A stretch of DNA of 64,000 bases, taken from contig CAVRXL010000010.1 in NCBI GenBank assembly GCA_963725145.1, positions 1,302,001 through 1,366,000 on the forward strand, in the 5' to 3' direction. A program made the translations under genes and the position numbers. Below the pieces are notes generated by a model that saw only the letters and a program-made list of their open reading frames with translations, ran no database searches and was not told where the DNA came from. Positions within the stretch are counted from its first letter, which is position 1, and each line of letters starts with the position of its first letter. The DNA is from DATAEE01 sp963725145. GTDB lineage: Bacteria > Acidobacteriota > Vicinamibacteria > Vicinamibacterales > 2-12-FULL-66-21. This document shows positions 41,185-49,144 of the stretch, in pieces.

Positions 41185-42842
41185 CCAGTCTGGCTCGTCC
41201 GGTGTGGGAGCCGAACGACTGCGCCGCGGCCCCGGCCGGGCCCGCGACGGTCGGCGTCGTGGTCACGACCTACAATCACGGCCATTTTCTCGCGCAGGCG
41301 CTCGAGAGCGTGTACGCACAGACCCGAGCTGTCGACGTCGTCGTTGTGGTAGACGACGGGTCGACCGACAATCCGGCCGCCGTGGTCGCAGCCTTTCCGG
41401 GCGTACGTCTGATTCGCCAGGCGAATCGCGGCCTCGCTGCGGCGCGGAATGCCGGCCTCGCCGCGCTGGATACCTCATACGTTGTATTCCTCGACGCGGA
41501 CGATCGCCTGGAATCGCGGGCCGTCGATGCCGGGCTCGCGTGCTTCGCCCGCGCGCCCGACAGCGGCTTTGTGTATGGCGGACACCGTTACATCGACGCG
41601 GATGGGCATGAGATCGGGGAGCGCTTCGAGTCCCCGGGCGAGGCCCCTTACCTGCACCTGCTTCGTCGCAACTTCATCGCCATGCACGGAACGGTGATGT
41701 ACCGCCGGGATCTGCTCGCGGCGAGTGGGGGGTTTGACGTGCAGCTGCGTCAGTGCGAGGACTACGACGTGTATCTGCGCATGGCGCGTCGTTATCCCGT
41801 GGCCGGCTACCCCGACCTCGTCGCTGCGTACCGGCTGCACGACAAAAACATGTCGACCAATCACCGTGCGATGTTGCGGAGTGCGCTCGAGGTGCACGCC
41901 CGCTACGCACCATCGCCGGCAGACGGAGGGAGCGCCGCGGAGGCGTGGGCTGAGGGCCGGCGCGCCTGGCGCCGCATCTATGCGCAAGAAATGGTCGCGG
42001 CCCGCTATCGCAGCCGGCAGAACGGAGGCGGCCTGACGGCATCGCTTCCGGTACTGTCGTCGATCGCGGCTGTCGCCCCGCGGGTCGCGCTGCTCCAGGC
42101 GGTCGGCGGCATCAGACGTCGGATCGCCCCGATCCTGCCCCGCCGTCTGCGCGAGCGTCTGCTCCGGGGCCGTGAGCGTGTGCCGCCGGTCGGCCGCGTT
42201 CGATTCGGGGATCTGCGCCGGTTGACCCCGATCAGCCGCTGCTTTGGATTCGATCGGGGGCTGCCGGTCGATCGCTACTACATCGAGCGGTTCCTTGCAC
42301 GGAACGCGTCTGAGATCGTCGGTCGGGTGCTCGAAATCGGTGACGACAGCTACACGCGGAGGTTCGGCGGCTCACGAGTGTCGCGCAGTGACGTGCTTCA
42401 CGTTCACGCAGGAAACCCCCGCGCCACGTACGTAGGCGACCTCACAGATCCGGACGTGCTGCCGGCGAACACGTTCGACTGCATCGTTCTCACGCAGACG
42501 CTGCAGCTCATTTACGACGTGCCGCTCGCGATCCGGTGCGTCCACCGGGCGCTCGCGCCCGGCGGCGCCGTCCTCGTCACGGCTCCCGGCATCAGCCAGA
42601 TCGACCGCGGCGAATGGGGCAGAACCTGGTTCTGGTCCTTCACTCCGGCGGCGCTGAGACGACTGTTTGGCGAGGTGTTTGGTCCTGATGCAGTGATGGT
42701 GGAGCGATACGGAAACGTCTTCTCGGCGACGGCATTTCTGCAGGGGCTTGCCGTCGAAGAGCTCGAGACGTCCGACCTCGATCCGGTCGATGAGGCCTAT
42801 CCGGTGATCGTCGCGCTGCGCGCCCGCAAACGGCAGGCCTGA
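41181..42842 (+). CDS. Glycosyltransferase family 2 fused to SAM methyltransferase
   Basis: The GTG start overlaps the previous stop (GTGA). Residues 20-320 are a GT2 domain (VGVVVTTYNHGHFLAQALES, VVDDGSTDNPA, VVFLDADDRLESR, and CEDYDVYLRMA with an intact ED). Residues 400-553 are a class I methyltransferase: VGRVLEIGDDSYTRRFGG, ATYVGDLTDPDVLPANTFDCIVLTQTLQLIY and LAPGGAVLVTAPGIS. The SAM loop is LEIGDDSYT rather than LEIGxGxG, as in some glycan-linked methyltransferases. The fusion suggests that one protein adds a sugar and methylates it, perhaps as a chain cap. Together 553 residues. Confidence 0.92.
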   Translation: MTSLARPVWEPNDCAAAPAGPATVGVVVTTYNHGHFLAQALESVYAQTRAVDVVVVVDDGSTDNPAAVVAAFPGVRLIRQANRGLAAARNAGLAALDTSYVVFLDADDRLESRAVDAGLACFARAPDSGFVYGGHRYIDADGHEIGERFESPGEAPYLHLLRRNFIAMHGTVMYRRDLLAASGGFDVQLRQCEDYDVYLRMARRYPVAGYPDLVAAYRLHDKNMSTNHRAMLRSALEVHARYAPSPADGGSAAEAWAEGRRAWRRIYAQEMVAARYRSRQNGGGLTASLPVLSSIAAVAPRVALLQAVGGIRRRIAPILPRRLRERLLRGRERVPPVGRVRFGDLRRLTPISRCFGFDRGLPVDRYYIERFLARNASEIVGRVLEIGDDSYTRRFGGSRVSRSDVLHVHAGNPRATYVGDLTDPDVLPANTFDCIVLTQTLQLIYDVPLAIRCVHRALAPGGAVLVTAPGISQIDRGEWGRTWFWSFTPAALRRLFGEVFGPDAVMVERYGNVFSATAFLQGLAVEELETSDLDPVDEAYPVIVALRARKRQA

Positions 42843-42843
42843 C

Positions 42844-43845
42844 GTGCGTGTCGTCCTCGATAACGCTCGGCGTCGGATACGGTCCCTGGTGCCCCGGCCG
42901 CTCATCCTTATGTACCATCGCGTCGCAGACCCGCCCGTCGATCCCTGGTGCCTGGCGGTGCGACCCGATCACTTCGAAGAGCATCTCGCCGTGCTCCGCC
43001 GCTCGCGCCAGCCGCTGACGGTGTCAGAGTTCGTCGAAAGGCTGGAACGCCGCACTCTGTCCGCTGATGCGGTGGCGGTCACGTTCGACGACGGCTACGT
43101 CGACAATCTGCGTGAGGCGAAACCGCGGCTGGCGGCGGCCGGTGTTCCGGCCACCTTCTTTGTGACGACGGGGACAGTCGGCCAGCGCACCGAGTACTGG
43201 TGGGACGAGCTCGCGCGCGGGATTCTCCTGCGCCAGGCCGCGCTCGACTGCGAGGTCGTCATCGCCGGTGAACCGCTTCGCCTCGTGTTCCCGCAGGCCG
43301 GAGGAACCGAGAAGCGCCGCGCCTGGCGCGCCTGGGAGCCACCGCGGACGGAGCGAGAGGCCACCTATCTCGCCGTCTGGCGCCGGCTCCGCATCGTCTC
43401 GGCCGGCGAGCGCGGGAGGGTGATGACGCGACTGCGCGGTCTCCTCGACTTACCTCCACCGGACGTGAACGACCTGCCGATGTCAGAGGCCGAAGTCGCC
43501 GAGCTCGCGGCCGACGGGCTGGTCGAGATCGGCGGCCACACCGTCACACATCCCGTGCTGCCGGGGCTCGGGCCGACGGAACGCCGGTGCGAGATTCTGG
43601 AGGGCAAGATCGCGTGCGAGCAGCTGGTCAACAGGCAGATCGCCGGCTTTGCGTACCCACACGGCGCGCTCAATCCCGACTCTCGCGCGGCGGTCCAGGA
43701 GTGTGGATTCGTCTGGGCGTGCTCGACCGAGTCGTGCGCCGTATCGCGTCGGGGTTACGACGCGTATGCACTCCCCAGGCTCGCCGTGTGTGACGGGGAC
43801 GGGCGCGCATTCGAGCGCGCGTTACGAGGCGGAGGCGCTTTGTGA
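42844..43845 (+). CDS. Polysaccharide deacetylase (NodB/CE4)
   Basis: GTG 42844 lies one base after the previous stop and gives 333 residues. CE4 motifs are AVTFDDGYVDN (Asp82-Asp83, metal and catalytic base), the metal histidines in IGGHTVTHPVLPGL, FAYPHGALNPDS and a late LPRLAVCDGDG. An insert with many Arg/Trp residues (about 145-200) separates the first two motifs, as in the YadE-like group with PssY-type length. It probably removes N-acetyl groups from the glycan built by the neighbours. No signal peptide, so it likely acts on the cytosolic side. Confidence 0.93.
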   Translation: MRVVLDNARRRIRSLVPRPLILMYHRVADPPVDPWCLAVRPDHFEEHLAVLRRSRQPLTVSEFVERLERRTLSADAVAVTFDDGYVDNLREAKPRLAAAGVPATFFVTTGTVGQRTEYWWDELARGILLRQAALDCEVVIAGEPLRLVFPQAGGTEKRRAWRAWEPPRTEREATYLAVWRRLRIVSAGERGRVMTRLRGLLDLPPPDVNDLPMSEAEVAELAADGLVEIGGHTVTHPVLPGLGPTERRCEILEGKIACEQLVNRQIAGFAYPHGALNPDSRAAVQECGFVWACSTESCAVSRRGYDAYALPRLAVCDGDGRAFERALRGGGAL

Positions 43846-44729
43846 GCCGGGGCGTACGCGTATCGATCATCACACCGTTCCTGAATGCGGGCGCCTTCAT
43901 CCAGGAGAGTATCGAAAGTGTGCTGGCGCAAACGTACGACCAGTGGGAGCTCCTGCTGGTTGACGACGGGTCCACGGATGCCAGTACGTCAATCGCGTTG
44001 CGCTACGCGATGGCGCATCCGACACGAATACGGTATCTCGCGCATGAAGGACGGCTGAATCACGGCGCAAGTGCGTCGAGGAACCTCGGCGCTCGACACG
44101 CGGAAGGTGAGTATCTCGCATTCCTGGACGCGGACGATGTCTACTTCCCGCGCAAGCTCGAGGATCAGGTTCCGCTGCTCGACGCCCACCACGCCGTGGC
44201 AATCCTCTATGCAGCCACCGAGTACTGGTTCAGCTGGAGCCGCCGCCCCGAGGACGCGGCCCGGGACTGGATCTGGCGGAAGTACGGGACTGAGCCGAAC
44301 AGGGTCATCGATCCACCACGGATGTTGATCGCGTTCCTGCAGGACGGAGGGACGGTCCCATGCATGGGCAGCGTGCTGGCGCGCCGTAACGCCGTGGAGC
44401 GCGTCGGCGGATGGGAAGACTCATTCCGTCACATCTGCACGGATCAAGTGTTTCACGCAAAAATGTGCCTCAGGTTCCCTTCGCTGGTCGTCGATACCTG
44501 CTGGGACCGCTACCGCCAGCATGAGAATTCGGTCTGCAGCACCGTGGCGCGCGCGGGCCAGTCGGCCGCCGCCTTCGAGCGGTATTTGAACTGGCTCGAG
44601 ACGTACCTTTCAGCCGAGGGGATCGTCGATCCCGCCGTCTGGTCGGCGCTCCGGCAGGCGCTTCGGCCATACCGTCATCCCCTGCTCCATCGCGTGGAGC
44701 GCAGGCTTTCACGATCGTTGTGGCAATGA
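43842..44729 (+). CDS. Family 2 glycosyltransferase
   Basis: The GTG start overlaps the deacetylase stop. The 295-residue GT-A enzyme has VSIITPFLNAGAFIQESIES, LLVDDGSTDAST, a LNHGASASRNLGARHA acceptor-side helix and YLAFLDADDVYFPRKLE. The later block CTDQVFHAKMCLR takes the place of the ED-Y motif and contains an unusual Cys pair. The insert WFSWSRRPEDAARDWIWR differs from the other two GT2 enzymes, so it probably uses a different sugar or acceptor. Same operon as its neighbours. Confidence 0.92.
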   Translation: MSRGVRVSIITPFLNAGAFIQESIESVLAQTYDQWELLLVDDGSTDASTSIALRYAMAHPTRIRYLAHEGRLNHGASASRNLGARHAEGEYLAFLDADDVYFPRKLEDQVPLLDAHHAVAILYAATEYWFSWSRRPEDAARDWIWRKYGTEPNRVIDPPRMLIAFLQDGGTVPCMGSVLARRNAVERVGGWEDSFRHICTDQVFHAKMCLRFPSLVVDTCWDRYRQHENSVCSTVARAGQSAAAFERYLNWLETYLSAEGIVDPAVWSALRQALRPYRHPLLHRVERRLSRSLWQ

Positions 44730-45835
44730 CGTTCTGTCTCCGGACGGATGTGTCGGTCGTCATTCCTTGTTACAACCAGGGCACCTTTCTGCGGGAGGCG
44801 ATCGAGAGCGCCGTGCATCAGACGCATCCCGGTGTCGAGGTCATCGTCGTGGACGATGGATCGACGGACGACACGGAGTCTGTCGTTCGGAGGCACGGAG
44901 CGGCACGGTATCTCCGGCAGCGGAACCAGGGTGCGGCGTCCGCCCGCAATGCGGGACTGCGGGAGAGCCGCGGGAGTTACGTAATCTTTCTCGATGCGGA
45001 CGACAGGCTGCTGACGCATGCCGTTGCGACTGGAATCGAGGCGCTCTCCGCACACCCTGATTGGGCGTTTGTGACAGGGCACGTCAGGGTGGTTCACGAC
45101 GACGGCTCACCCGCAACTGTGCCGCCGCAGGCACACGCCGACCGCAATCCGTACCTTGAGTTGCTCCGCTCGAACTATATCTGGACTCCCGGAGCCGTTC
45201 TGTACCGCCGCTGTGTGTTCGAGGCCCTGCGGCCGTTCGACACGACGGCGGGCGGATCGGCCGACTACGAGCTGAACCTTCGGATCGCGCGGTGTTTCCC
45301 GATCGGTTGTCATCATCAGGTCGTTCTCGAATACCGACGACATCGCGCCAGCATGAGCGGGGACGCCCCATACATGCTGAAGTCAGCGGTGTCGGTTCGA
45401 CGATCGCAGCGGAAGTACGTGCGAAGAAATCGGGCCGAGGAACAGGCGTGGAAGGCGGGGATCGAGATTGTGCAGGCCGATTTCGGCGAACGTGTGATCG
45501 AGCAGGTCAAGTCCGACCTGCACGTGCCGGGACGTCGAGGGAGAGCGGTCGGCGGGATGCTCTGCCTGCTGCGGGTACTATCCGGCGGGCGCCCTGAGAA
45601 TGATGAAGGCCGGCATCGGTCGACTGATGACCAGTCCTCGCGTATCAGCGCGACTCTGAATCGCGCGGTGGAGCGTCGGCATGTAAGACGCGCCACGAGT
45701 GAGGAATGTAGAACTGCCCGTCGGTCGCCGGCCCCGTCTGGACGTAGAGCCTGGTCTCGCCATCCCACCACGCCAGAATCCTTGACGTCTCGAGGTCGCG
45801 CACCACCGCGCCAATGGAATAGCTGCCCGGGTTAA
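44726..45835 (+). CDS. Family 2 glycosyltransferase, C-terminus probably frameshifted
   Basis: ATG 44726 overlaps the previous stop (ATGA). GT-A motifs are VSVVIPCYNQGTFLREAIES, VVDDGSTDDTE, VIFLDADDRLL and GSADYELNLRIA. The uninterrupted frame ends at 45835, with about 75 residues of low-quality sequence that overlap the convergent ABC gene. Removing one G near 45571 instead gives LLRYYPAGALRMMKAG and a stop at 45659, only 15 bases into the convergent gene; this is the expected ending for such enzymes. I take the true end to be 45659. This last GT2 closes the glycan operon. Confidence 0.88.
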   Translation: MTFCLRTDVSVVIPCYNQGTFLREAIESAVHQTHPGVEVIVVDDGSTDDTESVVRRHGAARYLRQRNQGAASARNAGLRESRGSYVIFLDADDRLLTHAVATGIEALSAHPDWAFVTGHVRVVHDDGSPATVPPQAHADRNPYLELLRSNYIWTPGAVLYRRCVFEALRPFDTTAGGSADYELNLRIARCFPIGCHHQVVLEYRRHRASMSGDAPYMLKSAVSVRRSQRKYVRRNRAEEQAWKAGIEIVQADFGERVIEQVKSDLHVPGRRGRAVGGMLCLLRVLSGGRPENDEGRHRSTDDQSSRISATLNRAVERRHVRRATSEECRTARRSPAPSGRRAWSRHPTTPESLTSRGRAPPRQWNSCPG

Positions 45836-46832
45836 GCGGGAGCGCGGCGCAACTGAACTCGAGGAGGCCGCCCGGAGGCCGCAAGTGGAGGGGCTCAGGG
45901 CACTCGCCGGTACGTGGCGCCGCAATCCGCGTTTTTCCGTCGGCCGAGTAGTATCGGACCTCGAATTCGACGTTCGGAACGGGCCGTGCGACGGAGTACC
46001 GGATAGACACCGTCAGCGGCGCTCCCGTCTTGAAGGCAACGGCCCGCGGTTCATCTGGATTCTGCAGCGTGAGATTGGTGACCTCGACACCGCTGTTCGG
46101 CGAGTCGATCGATGTCTGACCGCTGGCCGGGTCCCAGAGTGCCAGCCGTCGATGGTAAGCGGCGACCACCTCGCTCGGAAGTCCGGTGGCCGCAACCGTT
46201 CCGTCTTCGAGCAGCACGGCGCTGTCGCACAGGCGTTCGACTGCGGTCAGGTCGTGGGAGATGAAGACGCTTGTCGTTCCCTGGCTCTTGAGCTCCTGAA
46301 TGCGCTGAAGACACTTGACCTGGAACTCCGCGTCCCCAACCGCCAGGACCTCGTCCACGAGGAGGATGTCTGCCTCCAGATGCGCCGCGACGGCGAACCC
46401 CAATCGCACGTACATGCCCGACGAGTACCACTTCACCGGCGTGTCTATGAACCGCTGGACGCCGGCAAACTCGACGATTCGTTCGAGCTTCGCCGAGATC
46501 TCGCGCCGCCGCATTCCGAGGATCGAGCCGCTGAGGAAGACGTTCTCTCGCCCGGTGAGCTCGGGATGGAACCCGGAACCAACTTCAATCAGCGCGGCGA
46601 CCCGGCCGTGAATGACAATGCGGCCCCGCGTCGGCGCCGTGATGCCGGCCAGCAGCTTGAGCAGGGTGCTCTTGCCGGCGCCGTTGCGTCCAATCACGCC
46701 AACAGAACCTCCGCGGGGGACGTCGAGGGTCACCTGCTTGAGCGCCCAGAAGTTCCGCGCGTTCCGTCTCGTGCTCAGCCGGTACTGCTTCCACACGTCC
46801 CCGAGCGCCACATCGACCGTCGCGACGCTCAT
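45645..46832 (-). CDS. Wzt-type polysaccharide export ATPase with C-terminal carbohydrate-binding domain
   Basis: The start ATG 46832 overlaps the permease stop by 4 bases; the longer frame lies within that gene. The 395-residue ATPase has GVIGRNGAGKST (Walker A), ELTGRENVFLSGSILGM, the signature KWYSSGMYVRLGFAVA and Walker B ILLVDEVLAVGD, as in O-antigen exporters. Residues 260-395 are a Wzt_C-like beta-sandwich (VEVTNLTLQNPDEPRAVAF, VPNVEFEVRYYSADG, LPLNPGSYSIGAVVRD). In Wzt that domain recognises the chain-terminal modification, which fits the methyltransferase fusion in the facing operon. Confidence 0.92.
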   Translation of the reverse strand: MSVATVDVALGDVWKQYRLSTRRNARNFWALKQVTLDVPRGGSVGVIGRNGAGKSTLLKLLAGITAPTRGRIVIHGRVAALIEVGSGFHPELTGRENVFLSGSILGMRRREISAKLERIVEFAGVQRFIDTPVKWYSSGMYVRLGFAVAAHLEADILLVDEVLAVGDAEFQVKCLQRIQELKSQGTTSVFISHDLTAVERLCDSAVLLEDGTVAATGLPSEVVAAYHRRLALWDPASGQTSIDSPNSGVEVTNLTLQNPDEPRAVAFKTGAPLTVSIRYSVARPVPNVEFEVRYYSADGKTRIAAPRTGECPEPLHLRPPGGLLEFSCAALPLNPGSYSIGAVVRDLETSRILAWWDGETRLYVQTGPATDGQFYIPHSWRVLHADAPPRDSESR

Positions 46833-47677
46833 ATGACGTCCGCCATCGTCAGCTCGACGTACTTGAAGTACACGTAGGCGGCCGGAAGGAGCACCACGAC
46901 CACAATCGCCGAGAGGGCCAGGGCGACAAGATCGGGCGACTGATTCAGGACTACCGCACGTCGAAACGTGTCGACCACTCCGGCCATCGGATTGAGGGTG
47001 TACACCGTGTAGAGGGGCGCGGGGAGCGCTGCCTTCACCGCCGCGAGAGAATAGAGGACGGGCGTCGCAAACAGCCAGACCTGAACCAGGACGGGCATCG
47101 CCAACCCGACGTCGCGATACCGCACCTGCACCGCCGACAACACGAGCCCAAGCCCCACGAGCAGTCCGATGAGGAGCGCAATCGCAGGCAGCGACCAGAC
47201 GGCGGTCATCGTCAACGGGACTCCGAACCACATCATGAGCGCAGCGAGGACGAGCGAGGCCACCGCCATATCGACGAAGGCCGCGACGATGTAGGTCAGC
47301 GGCAGGATCTCACGCGGAAACGCAACCTTCGTCAGAAGCCCGGCGTGGGAGGTCAACGCGGTGGACGCGCTCGTCAGCCCGCTCGAGAACATCGTCCAGG
47401 GAATCAATGCGGAGTATGCGAACAGCGGAAACGGAACGTCTCCGCTCGGCGCTGTCCGGAGAAAGGTGAACATCAGGGTGAAGACGATCATCATGGCGAG
47501 CGGCTGGATGACGGCCCACAAGAGGCCCAGCCGCGACTGCCTGTAGCGGACCTTCACGCGGTGAAGGCTCAGTGTGACGAACAGGTCACCGAACTGCCGC
47601 AGCCGTCGGAGCGCGGCGAGCGGCTGGATGCGCCCAATGGCGGGAGGCTCGAACACCGTCGTAGGCCTGGAGTCCAT
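46829..47677 (-). CDS. Wzm-type ABC-2 polysaccharide export permease
   Basis: The 282-residue protein has six hydrophobic helices and the ABC-2 O-antigen exporter features: a cytosolic amphipathic start, VRYRQSRLGLLWAVIQPLAMM, PFPLFAYSALIPWTMFSSGL and YTLNPMAGVVDTFRRAV near the end. It forms the channel for the glycan made by the five plus-strand genes and works with the overlapping Wzt-like ATPase. The exporter is on the opposite strand, converging on the glycosyltransferases, which is less common than a single operon. Confidence 0.92.
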   Translation of the reverse strand: MDSRPTTVFEPPAIGRIQPLAALRRLRQFGDLFVTLSLHRVKVRYRQSRLGLLWAVIQPLAMMIVFTLMFTFLRTAPSGDVPFPLFAYSALIPWTMFSSGLTSASTALTSHAGLLTKVAFPREILPLTYIVAAFVDMAVASLVLAALMMWFGVPLTMTAVWSLPAIALLIGLLVGLGLVLSAVQVRYRDVGLAMPVLVQVWLFATPVLYSLAAVKAALPAPLYTVYTLNPMAGVVDTFRRAVVLNQSPDLVALALSAIVVVVLLPAAYVYFKYVELTMADVI

Positions 47678-47774
47678 GCAGTAGCGCCGTTTCGAACAAC
47701 AGTATCCATCGGAGCGCCCTTCTCCGGGGAGATTGTGCTGACTCGCTAACCCTCGAGCGCCGACCGCCTGTGCT

Positions 47775-48179
47775 CTAGCGCTTCTTCGGCGAAGCCGCCT
47801 TCGCCTTCCCCAGCTCTGCGGCTTCCTTCGCGCGGAACTTCGCGATGCCTTCGATCAGCTTGACAGGGACGGGCTCGGAGAGCGGGAAACGAACCGTGCC
47901 CTTGTCGTTGAATTCGTACGGCGCGAGCTCCTCCTTGAACGCTGCGATGAGGCGATCGCCGGTGGGGTAGAGCGAATAGTGCTGCTTCCAGCCGGCGAAA
48001 TAGAGGATGCGTTGACCGTTCAGCTTGTAAGCCGGGATCCCGTATGAGATGACCTCTTCGGCGCCAGGAACAGCCTTGCGGATCGTGCTCCGCACGCGCT
48101 TCAGAACGGTCTGCACGGGCCGCGGGAAGCCTGCGATGTATTTATCGATGTTCCTTGCCGACGTTTGAGTGGTTTTCAT
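47775..48179 (-). CDS. DUF1801 (YdhG-like) domain protein
   Basis: ATG 48179 gives 134 residues: IDKYIAGFPRPVQTVLKRVRSTIRKAVPGAEEVISYGIPAYKLN region, then LYFAGWKQHYSLYPTG and FPLSEPVPVKLIEGIAKFRAKEAA. These match the DUF1801 fold closely, better than the protein at 390-821. It follows an SRPBCC gene on the same strand, an arrangement that recurs with ArsR regulators of the same kind. The long frame upstream is the out-of-frame shadow of that gene. A 7-base tandem repeat lies just upstream of the start. Confidence 0.88.
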   Translation of the reverse strand: MKTTQTSARNIDKYIAGFPRPVQTVLKRVRSTIRKAVPGAEEVISYGIPAYKLNGQRILYFAGWKQHYSLYPTGDRLIAAFKEELAPYEFNDKGTVRFPLSEPVPVKLIEGIAKFRAKEAAELGKAKAASPKKR

Positions 48180-48184
48180 ATCGT

Positions 48185-48217
48185 CCCCAGGCCCCAGGCC
48201 CCAGGCCCCAAGCCCCA
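48185..48217. repeat. Heptanucleotide tandem repeat (CCCCAGG)
   Basis: Three perfect CCCCAGG units, one CCCCAAG variant and a partial CCCCA fill 48185-48217, between the SRPBCC stop and the DUF1801 start. Such simple repeats change copy number by slippage and could alter spacing to the DUF1801 ribosome site. Confidence 0.9.
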
Positions 48218-48232
48218 ATCGTTTTTCAGAGC

Positions 48233-48727
48233 TTACCGAAGCGTCGCGACCAGATCCTCGAGCTGGTCCATCGTCTCGCGCATGCCGCGCTCCATTCCAG
48301 ACGCGATGATGGCGTCCCGCACGTCCTTCGACGGACACACGGTCCGCGATACGAGATGTGTTTTGCCGCCGCGCTCGTCGAACGTGACGGTGATGATGAT
48401 CCCGACCTCTCCCGGTTTCGCGCCCCCGGCCGTCGGCTCGAAGATCTGTGTGTAGGCGAGCCGCGAGTGCGGCGTGACCTCGGTGTACTCGCCCGAGAAC
48501 GCGAACTGGCTGCCCGTCCGATGCAGGAGGACGTAGCGATAGTGGCCTCCTGTGCGGACGTCGGCGTCGCAGCTCACGATGGAGACGCCGAGCGACCTGG
48601 GCGCCCACCAGCGGCTGACGAGCTCCGGCCTGGTCCAGGCGTCGAACACGATGCGCGCCGGCCCGTTGAACGTCCGCGCGATGACGATCTCACGATCGCC
48701 CTCGAGCTCCAGCGACGTCTGGTTCAT
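48233..48727 (-). CDS. SRPBCC/AHSA1-family (START-like) protein
   Basis: ATG 48727 (MNQTSLELEGDREIVIARTF) yields 164 residues. The pattern is that of the AHSA1/CalC group: FNGPARIVFDAWTRPELVSRWWAP, DVRTGGHYRYVLLH, FSGEYTEVTPHSRLAYTQIF, VTVTFDE-type strand (ITVTFDERGGKTHL) and the C-terminal helix GMRETMDQLEDLVA. Proteins of this kind bind hydrophobic ligands and are often paired with ArsR regulators, as here: its start is 11 bases after the ArsR stop. The ligand is unknown. Confidence 0.9.
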   Translation of the reverse strand: MNQTSLELEGDREIVIARTFNGPARIVFDAWTRPELVSRWWAPRSLGVSIVSCDADVRTGGHYRYVLLHRTGSQFAFSGEYTEVTPHSRLAYTQIFEPTAGGAKPGEVGIIITVTFDERGGKTHLVSRTVCPSKDVRDAIIASGMERGMRETMDQLEDLVATLR

Positions 48728-48737
48728 CGCCGCTGCC

Positions 48738-49079
48738 TCACCGTCTTTTCCTGCGACCATCGGACTTCTCCTTCTTCCTGAGGTCCCTGATGACGTTGTC
48801 CAGCTCCTCGAACCGGGCATCCCAGAGCTGGCGATAGCGCTCGAGCCAATCGTGCAGTTGGCGAAGACGATCCGCGCGCAGCTCGTAGAGCCGCTGCTGA
48901 GCGCGCGGCTGCACGTCTACGAGCCCGGCCTCCTTCAGCACCCGCAGATGCTTCGAGACCTGTGGTTGGTTGAGCTGAAGCCGCTCCCCGATGTCGTTCA
49001 CGGGGAGAGGGCCGACCCGCAGCAGCTCGACGATGCGGAAGCGGGTGGACTCCCCGAGCGCCGCGAAGGTATCGAGCAC
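48738..49079 (-). CDS. ArsR-family transcriptional regulator
   Basis: The start is GTG 49079 (VLDTFAALGESTRFRIVELL), giving 113 residues; no better start occurs upstream before the promoter. The winged helix reads RFRIVELLRVGPLPVNDIGERLQLNQPQVSKHLRVLKEAGLVDV with the wing RAQQRLYELRADRL. No metal-binding Cys motif (ELCVCDL) is present, so it is of the non-metal type that accompanies SRPBCC proteins. Promoter, operator and a leaderless start are visible just upstream (see 49086-49123). It is the first gene of an ArsR-SRPBCC-DUF1801 run. Confidence 0.9.
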   Translation of the reverse strand: MLDTFAALGESTRFRIVELLRVGPLPVNDIGERLQLNQPQVSKHLRVLKEAGLVDVQPRAQQRLYELRADRLRQLHDWLERYRQLWDARFEELDNVIRDLRKKEKSDGRRKRR

Positions 49080-49085
49080 GCGGAC

Positions 49086-49123
49086 AATATGCCGCAAACG
49101 GCATATGCCTGTCAAGGCATATG
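49086..49123 (-). promoter_or_regulatory. ArsR promoter within overlapping operator palindromes
   Basis: Two inverted repeats share a half-site: ATATGCCG-CAAA-CGGCATAT (49087-49106) and CATATGCC-TGTCAA-GGCATATG (49102-49123). The centre of the second is, on the minus strand, a perfect TTGACA -35 box (49115-49110). CATATT (49091-49086) follows after 18 bases as -10. Transcription would then start near 49079, the GTG itself. Confidence 0.7.
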
Positions 49124-49144
49124 ATCGGCTCGCCCGCGTCGTCG

